Assembly (NCBI GenBank): GCA_017443895.1
Contig: JAFSXU010000055.1
Coordinates: forward strand, 1-64,000
DNA length: 64,000 nt
Direction of reading: 5' to 3'
From: Clostridia bacterium
GTDB taxonomy: Bacteria; Bacillota; Clostridia; UBA1381
Within the stretch, counting starts at the first letter, position 1; every line of letters begins with the position of its first letter. This document shows, one piece after another, positions 42,641 through 52,234 of the stretch. A model generated the notes under the pieces. The model saw only the letters and a list, made by a program, of their open reading frames with translations. It did not search any database and was not told the DNA's origin. The position numbers were made by a program, and so were the translations under genes.

Positions 42641-43639
42641 ATGATTTGGTATAAGGACAATAACAGCGACATAGTTATTTCAACACGGATACGGCTTGCA
42701 AGAAACCTTGACAAGGTACCGTTTCCAAACGCATTGACGGATAAGAAAAAGGTCTTAAAGGATATTAAATCAGCGATTGTAAACAGTAATTCAACTCTGT
42801 CTCGGGAGCTTGAATACACCGACCTTGATAAGGCAGGGCAAAAAAAGCGTGAACAGTTAGCAGAGGAGCATTTAATAAGTCCGCAGATGCTTCAAGGAAA
42901 TGATAAGGGCGTATTTATAAGCAAGGATAGAACCATGAGCATAATGCTTATGGAGGAGGACCATATAAGATTACAGGTTATTATGAGCGGAAACAAATTG
43001 CACGAGGCATACGATACCGCATCAAAAATTGACGATGTAATGGAGGAAAATCTCACCTACGCATTTGATGAGAACTTAGGCTACTTAACCGCCTGTCCGA
43101 CAAATGCAGGAACGGGACTTCGGGCGTCGCTTATGATGCACCTGCCTGCGCTTACCATAACCAAGAACATAAACAGAGTTATAAACAATGCATCGTCATT
43201 GGGCATTGCGGTAAGAGGCTTATACGGCGAGGGCACAAGAGCAGACGGAAACCTGTATCAGATTTCAAACCAGGTAACCATGGGCATAAGCGAGGCGCAG
43301 ATAATCGAGAAGATTGAAAATATCGCAAAGCAGATTATCGAGATGGAGCAAAAGGCGCGTGAGCTTTTAAACGAAAAGAGCAATGCCGAGCTTTCAGATA
43401 AGCTGTGGCGCTCTTACGGAACATTAAAATATGCGCAAAAAATCAGCACAAGCGAGGCAATGGCACTCTTATCCGATGTTTTACTTGCCCAAAATATGGG
43501 AATAATCAAAGAAAAAGGCAAAAAGAGCATACCCGAATGTATGGTTTTAATATCGCCTGCATTTATAAGTAATGACAAGGATTTATCCGCTGATGAGCGT
43601 GATATTGAAAGAGCAAAATTTTTAAGAGCGAATATATAA
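42641..43639 (+). CDS. mcsB: Protein-arginine kinase McsB
   Basis: A 332-residue kinase of the guanidino-kinase fold that phosphorylates arginines, marking proteins for ClpCP. STRIRLARNL (14-23) is the nucleotide-phosphate binding motif, and the YLTACPTNAGTGLRAS segment is the guanidino-kinase signature. The gene starts 2 bp after the mcsA stop with GAGGTGA in the end of that gene. Confidence 0.95.
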   Translation: MIWYKDNNSDIVISTRIRLARNLDKVPFPNALTDKKKVLKDIKSAIVNSNSTLSRELEYTDLDKAGQKKREQLAEEHLISPQMLQGNDKGVFISKDRTMSIMLMEEDHIRLQVIMSGNKLHEAYDTASKIDDVMEENLTYAFDENLGYLTACPTNAGTGLRASLMMHLPALTITKNINRVINNASSLGIAVRGLYGEGTRADGNLYQISNQVTMGISEAQIIEKIENIAKQIIEMEQKARELLNEKSNAELSDKLWRSYGTLKYAQKISTSEAMALLSDVLLAQNMGIIKEKGKKSIPECMVLISPAFISNDKDLSADERDIERAKFLRANI

Positions 43640-43654
43640 TATGAGTGAATAAGA

Positions 43655-43720
43655 GAAAAATCGAAGATTTTTCCTCATTACCTATTCACTATTCACTATT
43701 ACTTATTACTTATTACTTAA
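43655..43720 (+). repeat. Hairpin plus TTCACTATT repeat (family B) inside the clpC operon
   Basis: GAAAAATC-gaa-GATTTTTC (43655-43673) followed by CTATTCACTATTCACTATTA and TTATTACTTATTACTT repeats, between mcsB and clpC. The clpC ribosome site lies just beyond it. Confidence 0.7.
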
Positions 43721-43740
43721 ATTACAAGGAGGGGATTATT

Positions 43741-46191
43741 ATGTTATTCTCAAACTTTACTGAAAAAGCAAGAATTGCAATAAATGAAGCGCATGACAGC
43801 GCCGCAGAGCTTGGCCACAACTACATAGGCTCGGAGCATTTATTGCTTGGACTTATAAGAGAGGGCAGCGGAGTTGCCGCAAAGGTGCTTGAACAATCCG
43901 ACATCACAGCCGAAAAGGTTATTGACAAGATCAGCGAATACATCGGCACAGGCACCGCAGAGCCAAAAACCATTGAATTACCGCTTACACCTCGTTCAAA
44001 GCGTATACTTGAAATAAGTGCGCTTGAGGCAAGGAGATTAGGACACAGCTATGTGGGAACGGAGCATTTGTTAATGGCAATTATCCGTGACGGTGACGGC
44101 GTAGGCGCAAAGATACTTACAAGCCTTGGACTTAACCTGCCTGCTTTCTATTCACAGACGGTAAACTCAATCGAGGGCGGTCAGGAAAGCACTGCAACAC
44201 CGTATCATCAGACAGCCACAGGCAAAACCAACACACCAACCCTTGACAAGCACGGCAGGGACTTTACCGCGCTTGCAAAGGAGAACAAGTTTGACCCTGT
44301 TATCGGCAGGGATAACGAAATAGACAGAATTATCCAAATCCTGTCAAGGCGAACAAAGAACAATCCGTGCCTTATCGGTGAGCCGGGCGTTGGTAAAACG
44401 GCGGTAATAGAGGGGTTGGCACAGCGTATAGCATCGGGCAATGTTCCCGAGCCTTTAAAGGACAAACGGCTTGTTGCGGTTGATTTGTCGGGCATGGTTG
44501 CAGGCGCAAAATACCGTGGCGAATTTGAGGAGCGCCTTAAAAAGGTCATTGATGAGGTACTTGAAGCAAAGAATGTTATCCTCTTTATTGACGAGATGCA
44601 CACAATCGTAGGCGCAGGCTCGGCAGAGGGTTCAATGGACGCATCAAATATCTTAAAGCCGTTTTTGGCAAGGGGCGAATTACAGCTTATCGGCGCAACA
44701 ACTCTCAAAGAATACAAGAAATATGTCGAGGCTGACGCCGCCTTAGAGCGTCGTTTCCAGCCTGTAACGGTAGGCGAGCCGACGGTCGAGGAAACGGTTG
44801 AAATTCTAAAGGGTATCCGTGATAAATACGAGGTACACCACAGTGTAAGAATTACAGACGATGCGCTTTTGGCGGCGGCAAAGCTATCCTACAGATACAT
44901 CACCGACAGATTTTTACCCGACAAGGCGATTGACCTTGTTGACGAGGCGGCATCTAAGAAAAGACTCGGCTCACAGACAGAGCCTACAAACTTAAAGGAT
45001 AAGGAAAAGGAGCTTACACGCCTTGCAAATGAGAAGCAAGAGGCAATCACCGCCCAGGACTTTGAAAAGGCGGCAAAAATCCGTGATGAGGAAAGCACAT
45101 TAAAAGACGAGATTGAAAAGCTTAAATCCGAATGGAAAGGCACAGGCACATCAAAGGAGCTTGTCGTAACAGACGACGATATTGCAGAGATTTTGGCTGA
45201 CTGGACACATATTCCTGCAATGAAATTAAAGGAGGAGGAAACTCAAAGACTTAAAAATCTTGAGGCTATACTCCATGAGAGGGTTGTAGGCCAAAACGAG
45301 GCTGTAACTGCCGTATCAAAGGCAATAAAACGAGGCAGAGCAGGCTTAAAAGACCCAAAACGACCTATCGGCTCGTTTTTGTTCTTAGGACCTACGGGTG
45401 TAGGTAAAACGGAGCTTTCAAAGGCATTATCAGAGGCAATGTTCGGGTCGGAGGATGCGCTTATAAGAGTTGATATGTCAGAGTACATGGAGAAACACTC
45501 GGTATCTAAGTTTATCGGATCACCTCCGGGATATGTCGGCTTTGAGGACGGCGGACAGCTTACCGAAAAGATAAGAAAGCATCCATACTCTGTTGTACTC
45601 TTTGACGAGATTGAAAAGGCACACCCCGATGTTTTCAATATCCTGTTACAGGTGCTTGAAGACGGAATTTTAACCGATGCCCAAGGCAGACGCATTGATT
45701 TTAAGAACACCATTCTTATTATGACATCAAACCTTGGCGCAAAGGAGATTTTGGGTAATAATTCTTCACATCTTGGCTTTAAGAAAGAGGAAAACGATGC
45801 AAAAGGTGAGCATGACGCAATAAAGTCAAAGGTTATGGACGAGGTAAAGCGTGCATTTAAGCCTGAGTTCTTAAACAGAATTGATGAGATAATTGTATTT
45901 GACAGACTCACCGAGGACGATATTAAAAACATCGCAAAAATTATGCTTAAAAGCCTTGCAGACAGGCTAAAAGCAAACGATATAACAGTAGAATTTAGCG
46001 ACGAGGCTGTTACAAAGATTGCAAAGGCAGGCTATGACCCTGTATACGGGGCAAGACCGTTAAGGCGCGCGATACAAACGGAGCTTGAAGATTTGTTATC
46101 CGAAATGATAATTGACGGCGATATAAAGCCAAACAGCTCTATTACCGTTACCGTTTCAGATGATAAATTCAAGGTTGAAACCACAGCTTAA
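43741..46191 (+). CDS. clpC: ATP-dependent Clp protease ATP-binding subunit ClpC
   Basis: An 816-residue Hsp100 unfoldase that feeds ClpP. A double Clp N-domain (1-150) is followed by AAA-1 with Walker A GEPGVGKT (213-220), a middle UVR-type coiled region (QDFEKAAKIRDEE), and AAA-2 with GPTGVGKT (550-557 region). The middle domain binds McsA/McsB or MecA adaptors. The start is the ATG at 43741, with AAGGAGGGG upstream; a frame beginning at 43645 would translate the repeat. Confidence 0.97.
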   Translation: MLFSNFTEKARIAINEAHDSAAELGHNYIGSEHLLLGLIREGSGVAAKVLEQSDITAEKVIDKISEYIGTGTAEPKTIELPLTPRSKRILEISALEARRLGHSYVGTEHLLMAIIRDGDGVGAKILTSLGLNLPAFYSQTVNSIEGGQESTATPYHQTATGKTNTPTLDKHGRDFTALAKENKFDPVIGRDNEIDRIIQILSRRTKNNPCLIGEPGVGKTAVIEGLAQRIASGNVPEPLKDKRLVAVDLSGMVAGAKYRGEFEERLKKVIDEVLEAKNVILFIDEMHTIVGAGSAEGSMDASNILKPFLARGELQLIGATTLKEYKKYVEADAALERRFQPVTVGEPTVEETVEILKGIRDKYEVHHSVRITDDALLAAAKLSYRYITDRFLPDKAIDLVDEAASKKRLGSQTEPTNLKDKEKELTRLANEKQEAITAQDFEKAAKIRDEESTLKDEIEKLKSEWKGTGTSKELVVTDDDIAEILADWTHIPAMKLKEEETQRLKNLEAILHERVVGQNEAVTAVSKAIKRGRAGLKDPKRPIGSFLFLGPTGVGKTELSKALSEAMFGSEDALIRVDMSEYMEKHSVSKFIGSPPGYVGFEDGGQLTEKIRKHPYSVVLFDEIEKAHPDVFNILLQVLEDGILTDAQGRRIDFKNTILIMTSNLGAKEILGNNSSHLGFKKEENDAKGEHDAIKSKVMDEVKRAFKPEFLNRIDEIIVFDRLTEDDIKNIAKIMLKSLADRLKANDITVEFSDEAVTKIAKAGYDPVYGARPLRRAIQTELEDLLSEMIIDGDIKPNSSITVTVSDDKFKVETTA

Positions 46192-46197
46192 AAGATT

Positions 46198-46240
46198 GGG
46201 TTGTACAAAAGATAAACAAATCTTTTGTACAACCCTTTTT
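46198..46240 (+). terminator. Terminator of the ctsR-clpC operon
   Basis: GGGTTGTACAAAAGAT and ATCTTTTGTACAACCC form a perfect 16-bp stem followed by TTTTT, 6 bp after the clpC stop. Confidence 0.95.
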
Positions 46241-46356
46241 CTATACCAAAAATTGGACGATAACCAAAAATCAACCACTTTATTTGTTAGAAATACACAA
46301 CTTTTTTAAAGATTATTATAAGTATTAACCAAAAAATAAATATTATTAAGAAAGTG

Positions 46357-46385
46357 TAGAAATTTAAAGTTTTTTATGATATAAT
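46357..46385 (+). promoter_or_regulatory. Likely promoter of the hydrogenase operon
   Basis: TAGAAA (46357-46362), 17 bp, TATAAT (46380-46385), about 50 bp before hydC. The -35 box is a weak match. The 195-bp gap before hydC is AT-rich and holds no gene. Confidence 0.5.
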
Positions 46386-46435
46386 TTAGTGATTGAAAAT
46401 GATAAATTTTTAACAAGGACTTATGGAGGTTAGTA

Positions 46436-46933
46436 ATGGCTCAAAAGAAACAAAAAGTTCCTTTTTCAGGAACAAAGGAACAGGAAGAAAAGCTCATGAG
46501 TGTTATTTCCGAGTTAAAAGGTCATAAGGATGCAACCATGACTCTTTTACAGGAGGCTCAGGATATTTACGGCTATCTTCCCGAGGAGGTTTTGAGAAAA
46601 ATTTCCGACGAAACGCAAATACCGCTTGAAAAGCTCTACGGTGTTGCGACATTTTACTCACAATTTTCATTAAATCCTAAGGGTAAATATCGCATAAGCG
46701 TATGTCTTGGTACCGCCTGCTATGTTAAGGGGAGCGGCGATATTTACAATGCGCTTATGGAAAAGCTCGGGATTGTAGGCGGAGAGTGTACGCCTGACGG
46801 CAAATTCTCTCTTGATGCGTGCCGTTGCGTAGGCGCTTGCGGTCTGGCTCCGGTAATGCTTATAAACGATGAGGTATACGGCAGACTTACCGTTGATGAT
46901 CTTGACGATATTCTTGCCAAGTATCAGGACTGA
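46436..46933 (+). CDS. hydC: NADH-dependent [FeFe] hydrogenase, HydC (NuoE-like) subunit
   Basis: A 165-residue thioredoxin-like protein with one [2Fe-2S] cluster, ligated by Cys in CLGTAC and CRCVGAC. It is the small subunit of the flavin-based electron-bifurcating hydrogenase and passes electrons beside HydB. TLLQEAQDIYGYLPEEVL at the start is typical of NuoE. GGAGG ribosome site; first gene of hydCBA. Confidence 0.93.
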   Translation: MAQKKQKVPFSGTKEQEEKLMSVISELKGHKDATMTLLQEAQDIYGYLPEEVLRKISDETQIPLEKLYGVATFYSQFSLNPKGKYRISVCLGTACYVKGSGDIYNALMEKLGIVGGECTPDGKFSLDACRCVGACGLAPVMLINDEVYGRLTVDDLDDILAKYQD

Positions 46934-46944
46934 GGAGGTGCCCT

Positions 46945-48783
46945 ATGATAACACTTGAAGAATTAAAGAAAATAAGGGACAATACCAAGAACAAGGTTTT
47001 AGCGCGCCGTGTGCATGTGTGCGGTGGTACAGGCTGTACATCATCAGGCAGTCCTAAGCTTGTTGAGGTATTGGAAAGAGAAATAAAGAAAAACGGACTT
47101 GAGGATCAGGTCGAGATTGTAAAGACAGGTTGTTTCGGACTTTGCGCTTTAGGTCCTATTGTAATAGTACATCCGGAAAATTCCTTCTATTCAAAGGTAA
47201 AGGAAGAGGATATTCCAAGAATTGTTGAGGAGCATTTAAAGAACGGTAACCCTGTTCGTGAGCTTCTTTACGATGAAACAACAAAGGCGGATCATATTCT
47301 TCCGCTTGAGGAAACGAATTTCTATAAGAAACAGCACAGAGTTGCATTGCGTAACTGCGGTGAGATAAGTCCTGAGCATATCGAGCACTACATAGCAAAG
47401 GACGGCTATATGGCTCTTGGTAAGGTGCTTACCGAAATGAAGCCCGAGGAGGTTATCCAGACTGTTCTTGACAGTGGTTTAAGAGGTCGAGGCGGTGCAG
47501 GCTTCCCCACAGGTCTTAAATGGAAGTTTGCCGCAGGAAACCAGGCGGATCAGAAATATGTATGCTGTAACGCCGACGAGGGCGACCCGGGTGCATTTAT
47601 GGACAGATCTGTGCTTGAGGGCGATCCCCATGTAGTTCTTGAGGCTATGGCAATAGCCGGCTATGCAATCGGCGCAACACAGGGATATATCTATGTCCGT
47701 GCAGAGTACCCCATAGCAGTTGAAAGACTTGAAATTGCAATAAAGCAAGCAAGAGAGCTTGGAGTTTTAGGCAAGAATATTTTTGGCACAGGCTTTGATT
47801 TTGATATTGAGCTTCGTCTTGGCGCAGGCGCATTCGTCTGCGGTGAGGAAACGGCGCTTATGACATCAATCGAGGGTAACCGTGGCGAGCCTCGCCCAAG
47901 ACCTCCGTTCCCTGCTCTTAAAGGCTTGTTCCAAAAGCCTACAATTTTAAATAATGTTGAAACATACGCAAATATTCCGCAGATTATCCTAAACGGCGCA
48001 GAGTGGTTTGCATCAATGGGTACTGAGGGGTCAAAGGGTACAAAGGTATTTGCTCTTGGCGGTAAGGTGCATAACACAGGCCTTGTTGAGGTACCTATGG
48101 GTACAACGCTCCGTGATATAGTTGAGGAGATTGGTGGCGGTGTTCCAAACGGAAAGAGATTTAAAGCCGCTCAGACAGGCGGACCGTCAGGCGGATGTAT
48201 ACCTGAACAACATCTTGATGTACCGATTGACTTTGACAACCTTAAAGAAATCGGCTCAATGATGGGCTCGGGCGGACTTATCGTTATGGACGAGGACAAC
48301 TGTATGGTTGATATTGCAAAATTCTTCCTTGAGTTCACAGTTGACGAGAGTTGCGGTAAGTGTACACCGTGCCGTATCGGTACAAAGCGTATGCTTGAAA
48401 TACTTACAAAGATTACCGAGGGTAAAGCAGATATGTCAGACCTTGAAAAGCTTGAAGAGCTTTGCGAGCATCTTCCGCAGAGCGCTCTGTGTGCTTTGGG
48501 TCAGACTGCACCAAACCCTGTTATTTCAACGCTTAAATATTTCCGTGACGAGTATATCGCACATATCGTTGAAAAGCGTTGTCCGGCAGGCGTATGTAAG
48601 AGCTTATTGCAGTATAAGATTGACCCTGATAAATGTAAGGGCTGTACATTATGTGCAAGAGCATGTCCGGCAGGCGCAATTACAGGCTCTGTTAAGGAAC
48701 CACACAAGATTGACCCTGCAAAGTGCGTAAAGTGCGGTGCATGCTTTGAGAAGTGCCGTTTCGGTGCAGTATATAAAGAATAG
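46945..48783 (+). CDS. hydB: [FeFe] hydrogenase, HydB (NuoF-like) subunit
   Basis: A 612-residue flavoprotein. The N-terminal thioredoxin-like [2Fe-2S] domain (VCGGTGCTSSGSP, KTGCFGLCALGP) is fused to a NuoF core with FMN and NAD sites (GRGGAGFPTGLKW, CNADEGDPGAFMDRS, GEETALMTSIEGNRG), a [4Fe-4S] site in ESCGKCTPCRIGT, and a C-terminal two-cluster ferredoxin domain (CKGCTLCARACP, CVKCGACFEKC). It binds NADH and is the proposed bifurcating centre in the cytoplasm. AGGAGGTG site. Confidence 0.95.
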   Translation: MITLEELKKIRDNTKNKVLARRVHVCGGTGCTSSGSPKLVEVLEREIKKNGLEDQVEIVKTGCFGLCALGPIVIVHPENSFYSKVKEEDIPRIVEEHLKNGNPVRELLYDETTKADHILPLEETNFYKKQHRVALRNCGEISPEHIEHYIAKDGYMALGKVLTEMKPEEVIQTVLDSGLRGRGGAGFPTGLKWKFAAGNQADQKYVCCNADEGDPGAFMDRSVLEGDPHVVLEAMAIAGYAIGATQGYIYVRAEYPIAVERLEIAIKQARELGVLGKNIFGTGFDFDIELRLGAGAFVCGEETALMTSIEGNRGEPRPRPPFPALKGLFQKPTILNNVETYANIPQIILNGAEWFASMGTEGSKGTKVFALGGKVHNTGLVEVPMGTTLRDIVEEIGGGVPNGKRFKAAQTGGPSGGCIPEQHLDVPIDFDNLKEIGSMMGSGGLIVMDEDNCMVDIAKFFLEFTVDESCGKCTPCRIGTKRMLEILTKITEGKADMSDLEKLEELCEHLPQSALCALGQTAPNPVISTLKYFRDEYIAHIVEKRCPAGVCKSLLQYKIDPDKCKGCTLCARACPAGAITGSVKEPHKIDPAKCVKCGACFEKCRFGAVYKE

Positions 48784-48824
48784 TTGGGAGCTTTAGTCCT
48801 AATATTTTTAAGGAAGGTAATAAA

Positions 48825-50567
48825 ATGAGTAATATAAATCTTAAAATAAACAATATGCCCGTAAGTGCTCCCGAAGGTTCAACAGTCTTGGAGGCGGCAC
48901 GAATTGCGGGATTTAAAATTCCTACTCTTTGTTATTTAAAGGATATAAACGAGATTGGCGCATGCCGTATGTGCGTCGTTGAGGTAAAGGGCGCAAGAAG
49001 CCTTGTTGCCTCATGTATATACCCTGTTTCTGAGGGTATGGAGGTATTTACAAATACCCCGAAGATAAGAAATTCAAGAAGAAGAACACTGAAACTTCTC
49101 TTGTCAGACCATGACAAGAAATGTCTTTCATGCGTAAGAAGCGGTAACTGTGAGTTACAGGCTCTTTGCCGTGAGTACGGAGTAAAAGACGAGCATTATT
49201 TCCAGGGCGAGGAACTGCATTTTGACCTTGATACATCAGCTCCGCACCTTGTAAGGGATAACAATAAGTGTATCCTTTGCCGTCGTTGCAGTGCGGTATG
49301 TGAGCATGTTCAGGATGTATCGGTAATCGGTCCGAATAACAGAGGTTTCCAGACCTCAATCGGTTGTGCGTTTGAGATGGGACTTGGCGAAACGGCTTGT
49401 GTAAACTGCGGTCAGTGTATCTCGGTTTGTCCTACAGGTGCGCTTTATGAAAAGGACTTTACAGACGATGTTTTAGCGGCAATTCATGACCCTGAAAAGT
49501 TTGTTGTTGTTCAGACTGCGCCCGCTGTCCGTGCGGCATTGGGCGAGGAGTTCGGGTTCCCCATGGGTACGGATGTTGAGGGTAAAATGGTTGCAGCCCT
49601 TAGGAGAATTGGTTTTGACAAGGTATTTGACACCAACTTCAGCGCCGACCTTACCATTATGGAGGAGGCAAACGAGCTTATCGAGCGTATTCAAAACGGT
49701 GGCGTTTTACCGATGATTACATCATGCTCACCTGGCTGGGTAAAATATTGCGAGCATTTCTATCCCGACCAGATTGAGCATTTATCAAGCTGTAAATCAC
49801 CTCAGCAGATGTTCGGCGCAATCACAAAAACATACTATGCCGAGAAGTTCGGTATCGATCCTAAAAAGATTGTATGCGTAAGCGTTATGCCATGTACCGC
49901 AAAGAAGTTTGAGCTTACAAGAGATGATGAGGATGCGGCAGGCGTTCCCGATGTTGATATTTCAATCACCACAAGAGAGCTTGCAGTTCTTATAAGAAAA
50001 TGCGGTATTCATTTTGAAATTTTACCTGATGAGCCCTTTGATGATCCATTGGGCGAGAGTTCGGGCGCAGGCGTAATCTTTGGCGCAACAGGCGGAGTTA
50101 TGGAGGCGGCTTTAAGAACTGCGGTTGAAAAGATTACAGGCGAGGAGCTTAAAAATCTTGACTTTGTTGAGGTTCGCGGTACAAAGGGCATAAAAGAAGC
50201 AACCTATTCCGTTGGCGGAATGGATGTAAAGGTTGCCGTTGCATCGGGACTTAAAAACGCAAAAGAGATTATGGATAAAGTTCGCGCAGGCGAGGCAGAC
50301 TATCAGTTTATAGAGATAATGTGCTGTGAGGGCGGCTGTGTAAACGGCGGCGGACAGCCCCGTGTTTCGGGTCAAATCCGTAACCTTGAAGATGTAAAGG
50401 CTCTAAGAGCAAAGGCACTTTATGAGAACGACTCAAAGAAGGAGCATAGAAAATCACACGAAAATCCTTCCATAAAAGAGGTATATGCTAATTACTTAGG
50501 CGAGCCTGGCAGTGAAAAGGCACACCATATTCTCCATACATCATATGTAAAAAGAACCATAAACTAA
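48825..50567 (+). CDS. hydA: [FeFe] hydrogenase catalytic subunit HydA
   Basis: A 580-residue hydrogenase. N-terminal [2Fe-2S] (GACRMC), His-Cys [4Fe-4S] (HDKKCLSC, then GNCELQALC), and two [4Fe-4S] clusters (CILCRRCSAVC, CVNCGQCISVC) lead to the H-cluster. Motif L1 is TSC301SPGW, L2 is MPC357TAKK and L3 is E-I-M-C-C501-E-G-G-C505, which together carry the active-site cysteines. It makes or takes up H2 using NADH and reduced ferredoxin with HydB and HydC. Normal modular length for group A3. GGAAGGT site. Confidence 0.96.
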   Translation: MSNINLKINNMPVSAPEGSTVLEAARIAGFKIPTLCYLKDINEIGACRMCVVEVKGARSLVASCIYPVSEGMEVFTNTPKIRNSRRRTLKLLLSDHDKKCLSCVRSGNCELQALCREYGVKDEHYFQGEELHFDLDTSAPHLVRDNNKCILCRRCSAVCEHVQDVSVIGPNNRGFQTSIGCAFEMGLGETACVNCGQCISVCPTGALYEKDFTDDVLAAIHDPEKFVVVQTAPAVRAALGEEFGFPMGTDVEGKMVAALRRIGFDKVFDTNFSADLTIMEEANELIERIQNGGVLPMITSCSPGWVKYCEHFYPDQIEHLSSCKSPQQMFGAITKTYYAEKFGIDPKKIVCVSVMPCTAKKFELTRDDEDAAGVPDVDISITTRELAVLIRKCGIHFEILPDEPFDDPLGESSGAGVIFGATGGVMEAALRTAVEKITGEELKNLDFVEVRGTKGIKEATYSVGGMDVKVAVASGLKNAKEIMDKVRAGEADYQFIEIMCCEGGCVNGGGQPRVSGQIRNLEDVKALRAKALYENDSKKEHRKSHENPSIKEVYANYLGEPGSEKAHHILHTSYVKRTIN

Positions 50568-50589
50568 ATTAGTGGCTGTTGCCATAAAT

Positions 50590-50710
50590 TTTGGTTTTGG
50601 CGTACGAAATGTCTATTGGTATCGCTAATTTGTAGGGGAGGGTCTCTGTGCCCTCCCTTGCCCAATATACGGTATCAGATGCGCATGACCCAAAATTTAT
50701 TCAATAGCCA
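50590..50710 (-). repeat. Interspersed inverted-end element (family A), copy 4, truncated
   Basis: Ends ATAAATTTTGGTTTTGG and CCCAAAATTTATTC enclose GGGAGGGTCTCTGTGCCCTCCC; the second internal hairpin is missing. It fills most of the 189-bp gap between hydA and mreB and creates a false 47-codon extension of the mreB frame. Confidence 0.6.
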
Positions 50711-50756
50711 TACAAACGCTCTTAAACCCAAAAATCTCAACCATAGAGGAAATGTA

Positions 50757-51782
50757 ATGTTCAGTAATGATATTAGTATAGACTTAGGCACAGCAACGGT
50801 GCTTGTGTATGTAAAAAACAAAGGCATAGTCTTAAACGAGCCGTCTGTTATTGCGGTGAACACCGAAACGGAAAAGGTGTTGGCAGTGGGTAGCGACGCG
50901 GTTAAAATGCTTGGCAAAACCCCACCGCATATAAAAGCTGTACGGCCGTTAGAGGACGGCGTTATATCATCGCTCACACTTACACAGGAGATGATACGCC
51001 TGTTTTTGGCAAAGGTCCTTACCTATCACATAGGCCACCCACGCATTATGATGTGCGTGCCAAGCGGTATAACAGATGTTGAGCAAAGAGCTGTTATTGA
51101 GGCGGCAAGAGATGTGGGGGCAAAGGATATTTATGTTATAGAAGAGCCTGTTGCCGCAGCATTGGGCGCGGGCTTTGACATATCCATGCCACACGGAACA
51201 ATGGTTGTGGATATTGGCGGCGGTACGACGGATATTGCAGTACTGTCGCTTGGCGGAGTAGTTGTAAGCCGTTCACTTAAAATTGCCGGCGATGAGTTTA
51301 GTGAGGAAATTATACGCTATATAAAGCGTGAGCATGGCATAATAGTCGGTCCGCAAACGGCGGAGCGTATAAAGATAGAGGCAGGCTGTGTTATTCCACG
51401 GCAAAAGGAATGTCTTGTCGAGGCAAAGGGCATAAGTCTTTTAGAGGGCCTGCCACGGCAGGTAACAATATCGTCGGATATGCTCTATGACGCATTTGAC
51501 GATTTGGTATATAACATCATTGAACGGGTTTTAGAGGTGCTTGAAGTAACTCCGCCCGAACTTCACGCAGATATTATAAAAGACGGAATTATTATGACAG
51601 GCTCGGGAGCGTTGATTTACGGGCTTGACCAGAAAATAAGCGAGGCAACAGGCGTAAAGGTAACGCTTGCCGATGATATTTGCCAATGTGTTGTAAAGGG
51701 TGCAGGTATTGCACTTGATAATATTGATACGGCAACCGACCCGACACATGTATTCCATAAAAAAGCGTATATAAGAGATTAG
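50757..51782 (+). CDS. mreB: MreB/Mbl-type actin-like protein
   Basis: A 341-residue bacterial actin. DLGTATVLVYVK is phosphate loop 1, VVDIGGGTTDIAVLS is phosphate loop 2, and IMTGSGALIYGLD is the adenosine motif. It directs side-wall peptidoglycan synthesis. No mreC or mreD follows, so it is likely a second paralog (Mbl- or MreBH-like). The start is the ATG at 50757, with AGAGGAA upstream; the longer frame to 50616 is repeat sequence. Confidence 0.92.
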   Translation: MFSNDISIDLGTATVLVYVKNKGIVLNEPSVIAVNTETEKVLAVGSDAVKMLGKTPPHIKAVRPLEDGVISSLTLTQEMIRLFLAKVLTYHIGHPRIMMCVPSGITDVEQRAVIEAARDVGAKDIYVIEEPVAAALGAGFDISMPHGTMVVDIGGGTTDIAVLSLGGVVVSRSLKIAGDEFSEEIIRYIKREHGIIVGPQTAERIKIEAGCVIPRQKECLVEAKGISLLEGLPRQVTISSDMLYDAFDDLVYNIIERVLEVLEVTPPELHADIIKDGIIMTGSGALIYGLDQKISEATGVKVTLADDICQCVVKGAGIALDNIDTATDPTHVFHKKAYIRD

Positions 51783-51793
51783 GAGGTTAAACA

Positions 51794-52234
51794 ATGCTTA
51801 CAAATATTGATATTCAGAAAATTCTACCCCACCGCTATCCGTTTTTGTTAGTGGATAAGGTAGTGGAAATGGAAGAGGGAAAAAGCATAACAGGCATTAA
51901 AAATGTTACAATAAACGAGCCGTTTTTCCAGGGGCATTTCCCCGGAAACCCGATTATGCCGGGTGTTTTAATAACAGAGGCGCTTGCGCAGGTCGGCGCG
52001 GTATTGCTTTTATCAATGCCTGAGAATAAGGGCAAGCTTGGCGTGTTTACGGGAATTAACAATTTCAAATTCCGCCGTCAGGTAGTGCCGGGCGACACGC
52101 TTACACTCCATGCCGAGCTTTTACTTTACCGCCACGGTATGGGTAAGGCGAATGTCCGCGCAACAGTAGGTGACGAGGTTGCGGCAATGGGCGAAATAAG
52201 CTTTGCGGTAATAGACAATAAAGCAAATGAGTAA
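51794..52234 (+). CDS. fabZ: 3-hydroxyacyl-ACP dehydratase FabZ
   Basis: A 146-residue hot-dog-fold dehydratase of type II fatty-acid synthesis. H48 in GHFPGNPIMPG and E62 in ITEALAQ are the catalytic pair. AGGAGG ribosome site. No other fab gene is near. The stop overlaps the next gene by 8 bp. Confidence 0.95.
   Translation: MLTNIDIQKILPHRYPFLLVDKVVEMEEGKSITGIKNVTINEPFFQGHFPGNPIMPGVLITEALAQVGAVLLLSMPENKGKLGVFTGINNFKFRRQVVPGDTLTLHAELLLYRHGMGKANVRATVGDEVAAMGEISFAVIDNKANE

Noticed and set aside
45243-45932. A 229-codon minus-strand frame under clpC
   Set aside because: Antisense to the conserved AAA-2 domain; shadow frame.
46241-46435. A Rex-binding site before the hydrogenase genes
   Set aside because: Only scattered TTAACAA and TTGTTA half-sites are present, without the required spacing.
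50616-50756. A 47-residue N-terminal extension of MreB
   Set aside because: The bases are a degenerate repeat copy, while AGAGGAA directly precedes the ATG at 50757, where the actin fold begins.
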